The position numbers and the translations under genes are program-made. A stretch of 64,000 bases of DNA from Pantanalinema rosaneae. GTDB taxonomy: Bacteria > Cyanobacteriota > Cyanobacteriia > Leptolyngbyales > Leptolyngbyaceae. The stretch lies in contig NZ_JBLZFZ010000003.1 in NCBI RefSeq assembly GCF_050753385.1, forward strand, positions 124,001 through 188,000, written 5' to 3'. Each line of letters opens with the position of its first letter. Positions within the stretch are counted from its first letter, which is position 1. The notes below the pieces were generated by a model. That model saw nothing but the letters and a program-made list of their open reading frames with translations, searched no databases and had not been told where the DNA came from. Positions 17,561 to 25,011 of this stretch are shown piece by piece.

Positions 17561-17666
17561 TAACTTAAATCAGGGAATTTACAGGATTAAGAGTTCAGAA
17601 ATTATACTCATTTATACAGAGGTTTTCAATAGAGGTTTTTCAAAAAAAGGTAGGAAGAAGAGCCTT

Positions 17667-20600
17667 ATGGAAAAAGATGTAGACTCAAATGCTAATACTT
17701 CAAGACCACTTTGGATATTGAATGACTGGCTCAGGTTGATAAACACATCAAATTTACCCGTAGATCAGGAAGAAATAAAAAAGTTTCTTAACCCACCTCT
17801 AGAAAGCGCAGAGTTTATAAAGAAAATATTTCGAGACAGGATTCTTCAAGTAGAGAGGAGTAATTTACCTTCTACAGCCGTAGGAACCCCTGATTTTCTG
17901 TCAGTATCTTTTTTGCCAAAAGCTGTGAAGAGGAGTCTTGCGATCTGCCGAATTTTGCAAAATTTCTCTCGAGAAGAATTCATTAAGCTCATTGAGTATG
18001 CTCAAGGTTTAAATGAATCACAAAATTTCGACACTCCACAAAAAGTGCAAGAAATTTTTTCAATTCCGCCGCAATATGCTACAGAGATTTTTGGAAATGA
18101 TTCTGAGCAAAATTCTAAACCTCTTGAGCGCCTCAAATCATACATTGCTGATGCTCATAATAATGAACTTGCTGAAAGTAGATTGGCTAAGCTAAATCCT
18201 TTTGCTATTGGTACAGGGTTTTTAGTGGGAGGAAACCACTTACTAACTAATCAGCATGTGCTTCCTACGCAGGAAGTTGCTAGGCGTTGTATCGCTCAGT
18301 TCAATTATGCCGAGGGAGAAGAAGGGAATATCTTAGTACCAATTGAATATGAGTTTGATCCCAAGGCATTATTTGTAAGTAATAAAGATTTGGATTATAC
18401 ATTAATTGAGCTAAGAAATGATATTTTCAAGAAACAAGCTGGATATGAGTTTGGTTGGATAGAACTAGTTGAATTCTATGGAGGGATTGCTCCTGGATTG
18501 TCTGAGAGGAGTCTTACAGAATTAGGTGACTCCGAAGGAAGCTTAAATGATTTTCTCAATGCGAGTCCTATAGATTTAGAGGCTCTAGGCTATGACGATA
18601 AAGACAAAAGCATTCCTGGCGATCCAGTCATTATTGTTCAGCATCCTAGAGGTCGGCGTAAGCAAGTTGTTGTGACCAATAATCGAGTGACTAATAATGG
18701 ACTTTACAAGAATTTCTTGAGGTATACAGCAGATTCTTTACCAGGAGCCTCTGGTAGCCCAGTTTTTAACACACAATGGCAGTTAATTGGGTTAAACCAT
18801 GCCTCAATCCCAGATTCAAATGGAAACATTATTGCCGAACAAGGCATTAGAACTTGCCGAATTGTAGAAGACTTAAAGAAGCAATACCTGCACTATCTTT
18901 ATTTAGACTTCTTTAATTCGCAAGACTCATATAGACGAATCTATTCAAAAAGAATTGTTGATAATTTATATACATTTATTGAAAATTTTGTTGTTACTGC
19001 CGAAAAATTAAATCACCTTCAAATACCTTCTTCTCTACTGTTTGATGGTCAAGATGGTCATATAGATCTTAGTAACTGGATGGTAACTGATGAAGAAGTC
19101 TCTACTTCTATAAATTCTAACCTCATCATATTTGCTTCTGCAGATTCGATTGGGCAAGTTCAATTATGGAGCAGCAGGCATGAGCAACCTGTAAAAAGAT
19201 TCCAGGCACATAATGGTTCTGTTTTATGCTTAAATTTTAGTCCTAATGATAGCTCTTTAGCTTCAGGCGGTACTGATGGTGAAGTTAAAATTTGGAACTT
19301 GGAATCTTTAGATTCACTAGAGTCTGAGGTTAAAAGCTTCAATAATGGCGAAAATGGAAATCTGGTAGAAGTTCGCTGCATTCGCTTTAGTCCAGATGGC
19401 CAAATGCTAGCCTCAGGTGGCAATGATGGAAAAGTGAGACTTTGGAATCTTGAGACCAGTGAATGCAGAATGTTCAAGCATGGCGACTCAGGAGATATTC
19501 ATAGTCTCTGCTTCAGTTTTGATAGCCAATGGCTTGCCTCTGGATGTCGCAATGGACAAATTAAAATATGGAGCACGATTAACAAACAGCCAGCGAAAGA
19601 TTCATTGATTAAAAGTTTTAAGTGTAATGGATTAATTCCAACCTTATCTTTCTCGGCTGATGGTAAAGCTCTTATGTCTGCTAGAAAGCGTATTGAGCTC
19701 CGACTGCCGTCCGAAGTCAGGCATACTGAGCCTTATCCATGTAATATCTATACTGCGCAGGTTTGGAATTTAGCAGACGATTTAGATAGCTTAACCGAGC
19801 CTTCTGTAGAAATAGAGCTTGCGTTCGCTGCTGCCGGTAATGACGACGCAGGTGCTGATGTTCATAGTGTTTGTTTTAGCCCTATGGGGCAATACATAAC
19901 AGTTAATTGGAACTATGGTGATATAGACATTGTGAACTGGAGAAGCCCTGATGAAAAATGGAATCAGCAAGGGCATGATGATGGCATTGTTGGTTTAGGC
20001 TTTTTGATCGATAGTCAAGTACTTGCATCAGCGGATAAAGAAGGTCTCATAGAGTTTACAAACGTTTATGAACATATACCCATGAGGAGATTTTATTTCG
20101 ATGATTTTCCCAAGAGTATTCCCCTAACAACTGTAGAATTCAAAGAAAATTTATCTTTAAATGATTTAGATATTACAGATCCATATTCCTTTAAGGAAGG
20201 AGAACCTTTTAGTATTGAAGTTTGGGTAAATCCTTCTATTGACGGAGAAGGCGGTACAATTCTTTCAAAATCCAACTTTTACAGAAATGAATATAATTTA
20301 CAAGTCAATTGTTTTGAAAAGAAAGATGAAAATTTTGAACATTCTAAAGTATTTCAAATTCAATTTGAAAGATTAAATTTCATAGTAAAATCCATATCGA
20401 CTGAGAATAGCTTATTGAAACCTGACTGTTTTAATCATGTTGTGGTTATCTGTGATGCTTCAGAAGTTAAATTGTATGTTAACGGTGTGCAGCTAAAATC
20501 ACAGCAACAGAAAAAGAATTTACAAAGAGAGAGCCAGAATAAAGATTATTTTCTTCCTACTACCCTTGGAGCTTATTCTATGCAGTTAGGAGCATTTAAC

Positions 20601-21680
20601 ACCTATTGCAGTAGATTTAAGGGTAGGATTGCCGAAGTAAGACTTTGGTCAACAAAAATAAGCCATGCTGATATCAACAATAGAAGGTTTAGCCGATTAA
20701 CAGGAAGTGAGAAGAGCTTGGTAGGATACTGGCGATGTGAAGAAGGGGGAGATTTGCCACTGTTAAATAGTGCACTTATAAGCAGGAAATATGATGAATA
20801 TCTAAATTCCAAATATTCTTATAAGCCAGGAATACAATATTTGAGTGCCAACAATTTTCCTAGCTTACCTTTTCCAATTGGACTTCATTTCGAAAAAGAG
20901 AACTTTGTTGAATGTAATAATGTCGCCTGGAGTAGTGGTGACACGAGTGGTCAAATAACTTCAGTTACGGTTGAAGCCTGGGTCAAGCATCTGTTTGGCA
21001 ATGTTGAAATTGTTAGTCAGAGTAGGATGAACAAAGATAGTGGTTATACTATATCCTGGGTTGGGAATAAGATTCGTGTAACACTCCAGGACATTGTTTC
21101 TCCAAATTCTCAAGCTCAAAAATCTCGATCTACAATAGGAATTTTTGAAACAGCTAATTATGCTCCTACCGATCATGTATGGCATCATATCGCTTTTACC
21201 TGGAGTCAAAAGACAGCAGAAGTTGAAATCTATATCGATGGAATTCGACAAAATAGCTTTCCCATTCAAGGTGAATCTGAAGCGGTAGTCGTTGGCGATC
21301 AATATAAAAGCGTTGGCAAGTTCTCCTCTGCCCTGTTTACAGAAGCTTTTGAGGCTTCAGATCCCAATAAAAAACCAACACTATACATTGGTCGATCTTC
21401 TGACATGAATACCAACTTCCAGTGTTGTATTTCGGAAGTTCGCATTTGGAAAAAAGCCCGCACTCAAGAGCAAATCAGAAAGAATATGTATCGCCGCTTG
21501 GAGAGTTTATTATTGAGTGAATCTAAAGACTTTGGGAATGAAGATCTAGTGGCCTATTGGCGATTAGATGATGGCGGAAAGACGAATACACGAGTACGTA
21601 ATCTCCTGTCAGATGAGAGTTATGGTGAGCTTCAAGGGCAGGCAAAATGGTTTCCTGAGCCTTCAGAGATCATAGAATAA
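17667..21680 (+). CDS. Trypsin-like protease with WD40 and two LamG domains, 1337 aa
   Basis: The start at ATG 17667 has a good site (GGAAGAAG). Domains in order: a helical N-terminal region of unknown type (1-175); a trypsin-like protease (about 178-400) with His in TNQHVL (about 197), Asp in DLDYTL (about 243) and Ser in GASGSP (about 364); WD40 repeats (about 480-830, several ...KIWN/VRLWN units); and two LamG/concanavalin-like domains (about 840-1050, 1070-1320), each ending with a VGYW/VAYWR motif. No signal peptide is seen, so it is probably cytosolic. Such protease-WD40 fusions occur in cyanobacterial conflict and signalling systems. AT content is higher than in its neighbours, suggesting a different origin. 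Confidence 0.88.
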   Translation: MEKDVDSNANTSRPLWILNDWLRLINTSNLPVDQEEIKKFLNPPLESAEFIKKIFRDRILQVERSNLPSTAVGTPDFLSVSFLPKAVKRSLAICRILQNFSREEFIKLIEYAQGLNESQNFDTPQKVQEIFSIPPQYATEIFGNDSEQNSKPLERLKSYIADAHNNELAESRLAKLNPFAIGTGFLVGGNHLLTNQHVLPTQEVARRCIAQFNYAEGEEGNILVPIEYEFDPKALFVSNKDLDYTLIELRNDIFKKQAGYEFGWIELVEFYGGIAPGLSERSLTELGDSEGSLNDFLNASPIDLEALGYDDKDKSIPGDPVIIVQHPRGRRKQVVVTNNRVTNNGLYKNFLRYTADSLPGASGSPVFNTQWQLIGLNHASIPDSNGNIIAEQGIRTCRIVEDLKKQYLHYLYLDFFNSQDSYRRIYSKRIVDNLYTFIENFVVTAEKLNHLQIPSSLLFDGQDGHIDLSNWMVTDEEVSTSINSNLIIFASADSIGQVQLWSSRHEQPVKRFQAHNGSVLCLNFSPNDSSLASGGTDGEVKIWNLESLDSLESEVKSFNNGENGNLVEVRCIRFSPDGQMLASGGNDGKVRLWNLETSECRMFKHGDSGDIHSLCFSFDSQWLASGCRNGQIKIWSTINKQPAKDSLIKSFKCNGLIPTLSFSADGKALMSARKRIELRLPSEVRHTEPYPCNIYTAQVWNLADDLDSLTEPSVEIELAFAAAGNDDAGADVHSVCFSPMGQYITVNWNYGDIDIVNWRSPDEKWNQQGHDDGIVGLGFLIDSQVLASADKEGLIEFTNVYEHIPMRRFYFDDFPKSIPLTTVEFKENLSLNDLDITDPYSFKEGEPFSIEVWVNPSIDGEGGTILSKSNFYRNEYNLQVNCFEKKDENFEHSKVFQIQFERLNFIVKSISTENSLLKPDCFNHVVVICDASEVKLYVNGVQLKSQQQKKNLQRESQNKDYFLPTTLGAYSMQLGAFNTYCSRFKGRIAEVRLWSTKISHADINNRRFSRLTGSEKSLVGYWRCEEGGDLPLLNSALISRKYDEYLNSKYSYKPGIQYLSANNFPSLPFPIGLHFEKENFVECNNVAWSSGDTSGQITSVTVEAWVKHLFGNVEIVSQSRMNKDSGYTISWVGNKIRVTLQDIVSPNSQAQKSRSTIGIFETANYAPTDHVWHHIAFTWSQKTAEVEIYIDGIRQNSFPIQGESEAVVVGDQYKSVGKFSSALFTEAFEASDPNKKPTLYIGRSSDMNTNFQCCISEVRIWKKARTQEQIRKNMYRRLESLLLSESKDFGNEDLVAYWRLDDGGKTNTRVRNLLSDESYGELQGQAKWFPEPSEIIE

Positions 21681-21739
21681 CCAGTTAAATAATCTCCTGG
21701 AAATTAGAGATGGAGAAAGTTAAACTCCGTCTATTTATC

Positions 21740-23027
21740 CTGGTTGACTGACAAAACTTAGGGAACAAATCGGTAAGACTGCACAGTAAACTCTCGTTTA
21801 GATTGCTGTTGAGCTTGCTTTTTAGATGCAATCGCGGGAGCAGGATCGCGTCCGCCCTGCAACTCAAGTGAGGCAAACAATGCCCAGTCTTTGTGTAGGC
21901 AACCTTTGAGCCAATTCCAGCCAATGCGAAAATAGCTGTTGCCCCGCTCCCAATGCACATCAACCCACCGCCGTTTCCCAGCGGTGACGACTTGCTGCCC
22001 CTGCACACTCAACAGCAGTGTGGTCACCGCAAGCACCAGACAGAGGCGGGAAAGGGCTGGAACAGAGCGAATTTCAGAGCGTTCCAGTTGAAACCCATTG
22101 GACTTTTCATCGAGCAGTTCCTCCTCGATTTGAAACCGTTCACCGTATTCTCGGAACGTTTGCAATGAGACAGGTTCATCACTGACCACCAACCAGAGTT
22201 GATGCGAAATGGGGTCACGCCCCATTGCCAAGTTCAAGTTGGGGAGTGGTCGCGTTTTCGTTAAGGTGATCCCTTGTAGCAAAACGCTATCTCCTGCCGC
22301 CAAATGATACTGCTTAAGTTGCTTCCAGCCTCGGTGCGGACGGTAGATCCAGACTCGACTTTTCACCCGAATGCGAAAATGCCACTGCAAGTCTTCGCGC
22401 AAATAGCGCATCAGCTTTGTATCAGCAAATCCCCGGTCGGCCAGAAATCGGACTGATACTCCAGCAGGCACTAACCGGGCTGCCCGTTTCAACATCAGTT
22501 GGTAACACTCAAAGCCAACGCTACTACTGCCGTGGCGCAGCACCCGCCAAATCAAGGGAATGGCACGTCCCCGATACTGAATTGATAACCGGATGAGGCA
22601 GAACTCATCCCACAGCATCGTCGTATCCTCAATCAAAATCAGTTCAGACACTCCCCATTGGGCTAATGCTGCCACAATCATGGGGCTGTAGACTCGTTGC
22701 ACATGGATGCGGCTATTGTGCAACCATCGACTGAATCGGCGTTGATGGCTTTGGGCGAATTTTGCTCGACTCTGCACGTAAACGCCCCATTTGGTCAGGC
22801 TAATGCACTCACTACAAATGAGTCCAATCACCATCCAAATCAGGGTTTGCAGATGACGTCGATCTGCCCATGAAGTGGATTGACCCAAAAGGTTGCATAG
22901 CTGATCATAAAGACGGGAGGTTCGCATGGTTCAGTTGTGTTTGTGTGGTAACTTTCACACTAATCCGCGAGTGCCCTTTTACCAAGGGCTTAGCCTCCCT
23001 CCTTTTCAAGTTTTGTCAGTCAACCAG
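21740..23027 (-). mobile_element. IS4-type insertion sequence, 1288 bp
   Basis: Perfect 20-bp terminal repeats CTGGTTGACTGACAAAACTT lie at 21740-21759 and, inverted, at 23008-23027. The target CTATTTATC is duplicated exactly at 21731-21739 and 23028-23036. The insertion is between the trypsin-WD40 gene and the CHAT gene and breaks no obvious gene. It contains one intact transposase. Confidence 0.96.
21758..22927 (-). CDS. IS4-family transposase
   Basis: This is an intact 389-residue transposase. Candidate DDE residues lie in LILIEDTTMLW (first Asp), VRFLADRGFADTKLM (second Asp) and QIEEELLDEKSNGFQLE (Glu with the YREK-like region of the IS4 group). The C-terminal region is basic and Gln-rich. 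The gene fills the element between its 20-bp ends. ATG at 22927. Confidence 0.93.
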   Translation of the reverse strand: MRTSRLYDQLCNLLGQSTSWADRRHLQTLIWMVIGLICSECISLTKWGVYVQSRAKFAQSHQRRFSRWLHNSRIHVQRVYSPMIVAALAQWGVSELILIEDTTMLWDEFCLIRLSIQYRGRAIPLIWRVLRHGSSSVGFECYQLMLKRAARLVPAGVSVRFLADRGFADTKLMRYLREDLQWHFRIRVKSRVWIYRPHRGWKQLKQYHLAAGDSVLLQGITLTKTRPLPNLNLAMGRDPISHQLWLVVSDEPVSLQTFREYGERFQIEEELLDEKSNGFQLERSEIRSVPALSRLCLVLAVTTLLLSVQGQQVVTAGKRRWVDVHWERGNSYFRIGWNWLKGCLHKDWALFASLELQGGRDPAPAIASKKQAQQQSKREFTVQSYRFVP

Positions 23028-23060
23028 CTATTTATCTGTAATAGACAAGACTTAATCTGG

Positions 23061-23993
23061 TCAGCATTTGTTTTGTTGCAGTATAGGAGTCAAATGTTCT
23101 GGAATCCCGACCATCTGTATAGCTGCGCAGCCTAATTTGTAGGCAAATTCTATTGATTGTCCGGCCAACAATGCATCATAAAACCCGATCGCAAACTCGA
23201 TCGCCGCTTGATCCCCGACCGCCCGTTTCATGCCCACCACGTAGGGAATATGCTGGGCGATCGCCCTCGCTTGTACTTCCGAGTAGCAAGCATTCAGCAC
23301 CACACATTTAACCTGATTGCTAAACAATGCAAACAAGCTTGAGAGCGCTTCTCCTGACACCAATTTAGGCTGTCCAATTTCATCCTCAAACATTAACCCT
23401 TCTGGCTCTGCCGTGCTATCCGTAACCACGGTTGCTTTTCTTGAAAGCACTTGCTGATCTGAATCTTCCGTTCCAACCCCATGCCCTGAGAAGTGAACAA
23501 TCTGGGGTTGGCAATCAAGCAATGCTCGTCGCATGTCTATGGCAGTCACAGCCCAACGCTGCTCAAGTTTGAAGCGATCGCGGTATCGAGAACGCTCTAA
23601 CCCCATTTGCAGCGATCGCACTTCTTCTCCCAGTCGTAGGGGCGAGGTTCCTTTTGGGTTCGCTGCCAAGACTAGAATCGTCTTGACTACTTGAGGCTGA
23701 TCAGGCTCTCTAGTATCATCATTGGGAAACGGCTGGTGGGGAGCTTCTTGATAATAAATATTTCCAGCCCCCGTGAAATTTTTAATAGAGCTATTCAAGA
23801 TATTAAAAACTGGTCCCTGCACATTACCCATCGCCGTACCACCTGACATCTGCCCGATCGCTTGATTGCGATCGCCCTTCACTGTTTGCTGAACATCAGT
23901 TGCTGGAGGATGAGAAGCCTCTGAAGAATCGACTGTATCTGGAGAAGACAAGTCTGTAGAAGTTTGATTCTGATCTGGTAATTCGTTGCTCAT
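23061..23993 (-). CDS. CHAT-domain (caspase-like) protease with two N-terminal Gly/Asn motifs
   Basis: This is a 310-residue protein. Residues 1-35 are disordered (Ser/Asp/Gln). Residues 37-60 hold motif A (GD-x-NQ-xx-GQ-xx-GG-xxx-GNVQG) and residues 63-84 hold motif B (FNILNSSIKNFTGAGNIYY). Residues about 104-305 form a CHAT protease with the His of HFSGHG (171) and the Cys of LNACYS (236). Motif A matches the C-terminus of the protein encoded just upstream (24016-24447) at 15 of 24 positions. Motif B matches the C-terminal part of the IS-split pentapeptide protein at 12 of 22. This protein could be the effector protease of a complex assembled through these motifs. Confidence 0.9.
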   Translation of the reverse strand: MSNELPDQNQTSTDLSSPDTVDSSEASHPPATDVQQTVKGDRNQAIGQMSGGTAMGNVQGPVFNILNSSIKNFTGAGNIYYQEAPHQPFPNDDTREPDQPQVVKTILVLAANPKGTSPLRLGEEVRSLQMGLERSRYRDRFKLEQRWAVTAIDMRRALLDCQPQIVHFSGHGVGTEDSDQQVLSRKATVVTDSTAEPEGLMFEDEIGQPKLVSGEALSSLFALFSNQVKCVVLNACYSEVQARAIAQHIPYVVGMKRAVGDQAAIEFAIGFYDALLAGQSIEFAYKLGCAAIQMVGIPEHLTPILQQNKC

Positions 23994-24015
23994 TGCGGTT
24001 TAGGCTGACTCTTGC

Positions 24016-24447
24016 TTAATTCAGCGTGACATTACCCTGCACGTTGCCAAGGACATTCCCACCCGTCACCTGTCCCAGCACCTGGTTCTGATCACCCGTC
24101 ACAGTCTGGATGATTTGATTGCCAGACGTACCATCGGGGGCATCTTCTTGCAGAATTTGGGCGATCGCTGTTGCCAAATCTGAATTGTCCTTCAACAAAG
24201 TTTCTAGTTCTTCCTGAAAAACAGCTTTACGAGCTTTACTGTCTGGCTTTGTAGCCACCTGCTCTGCCGCCATCTTCAAATCTTCCTTTGTTTCGATCTC
24301 TGGATGCAACTTCGACCAGACTGCCTTTGCTTTGTTCCAGGCATCCTCACCAAATTTCTCCGCAACTTTTTCTGATGCCTTGCTACCTAACTTCATCAGG
24401 AAAGGTAGAAAAGGGGCAAGAAAGGCAGTTAACAATGCAACGTCCAT
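24016..24447 (-). CDS. Small helical protein with hydrophobic N-terminus and C-terminal NQ/GG motif
   Basis: This is a 143-residue protein; the ATG at 24447 has a GGAGG site 8 bases upstream. The N-terminus (residues 2-20, ALLTAFLAPFLPFLMKLG) is a hydrophobic helix able to enter membranes. It is followed by a helical bundle (about 20-100) and, at the very C-terminus, motif A (residues 115-138), shared with the CHAT protein 22 bases downstream. The layout (helical, membrane-active domain plus a short C-terminal Gly/Asn/Gln motif) resembles bacterial Bell-type proteins with amyloid signalling motifs (Dyrka and co-workers). That match is made from memory and needs profile testing. Confidence 0.8.
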   Translation of the reverse strand: MDVALLTAFLAPFLPFLMKLGSKASEKVAEKFGEDAWNKAKAVWSKLHPEIETKEDLKMAAEQVATKPDSKARKAVFQEELETLLKDNSDLATAIAQILQEDAPDGTSGNQIIQTVTGDQNQVLGQVTGGNVLGNVQGNVTLN

Positions 24448-24543
24448 TAGCAAAACCTCCGTTACTGACAGAAATAAGAAACTTCAGATTACAGGGAGTG
24501 TTTACCCTCTCTTGTTCGTTTCAAGCGGAGAAATCGATTTCGT

Positions 24544-24867
24544 CTATTCCCCCTCTACTCTACCAAGGTAGACACTTTTCAACCCCATCGTTCCTTTCTT
24601 CGTCACTCCCCAGTAGCGCAGATAGCGGTAAGGTCCATAAACCTTACCTGTTTCAGAATCCGGAATCATCTTTAGCTCAATATGCCCTCGTCCCCCGTGC
24701 TTCCCCAGCGGTGTGCCATCCTCACGAGTCTCTTGGTTCTCCTCCTCTGCTTCCTCCCGCCGCGACTCCAGTAGCCCCTGAATCATTTCAGCCAAATCCC
24801 CCAACTCTTCATCACTCCAATCCTGGAGTTCCTGAATCAATCGCGCTGCTTTGCTCCGCTTTGGCAT
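24544..24867 (-). CDS. Hypothetical protein, 107 aa
   Basis: The start is ATG 24867, with a TTG at 24888 as a poorer choice. The first half is a charged helix (ARLIQELQDWSDEELGDLAEMIQGLLESRREEAEEE). The second half is beta-rich and ends in YRYLRYWGVTKKGTMGLKSVYLG, a pattern that recurs in short cyanobacterial plasmid proteins. A helical hydrophobic-charged segment followed by a small basic beta domain could be a DNA- or RNA-binding module. Its upstream region holds the TTAGGGAATA repeats. Confidence 0.6.
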   Translation of the reverse strand: MPKRSKAARLIQELQDWSDEELGDLAEMIQGLLESRREEAEEENQETREDGTPLGKHGGRGHIELKMIPDSETGKVYGPYRYLRYWGVTKKGTMGLKSVYLGRVEGE

Positions 24868-24894
24868 CTCCCACCCCTGACTCCGCAAAAATTG

Positions 24895-25011
24895 CTTAGG
24901 GAATACTTAGGGATCTTTAGCTTGTTTTTATTCCCTAAGTCCAGATTCACCCGTACTGCTTTTACTTAAGAAAAACTTAACTCGTCATAAAGGTAAAACT
25001 ATTCCCTAAGT
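24895..25011. repeat. TTAGGGAATA repeat cluster, site 2
   Basis: Copies: CTTAGGGAATA (24895-24905), ACTTAGGGAT (24905-24914, partial), TATTCCCTAAGT (24929-24940) and TATTCCCTAAGT (25000-25011). The first and third form an inverted pair like that at 2239-2285. The last copy contains the stop codon of the polymerase gene. It lies between a replication gene and a small gene, as at site 1. Confidence 0.78.

Noticed and set aside
17508..17666. Upstream extension of the trypsin-WD40 gene
   Set aside because: It overlaps the start of the divergent pentapeptide gene and lacks a ribosome site; ATG 17667 has a good one.
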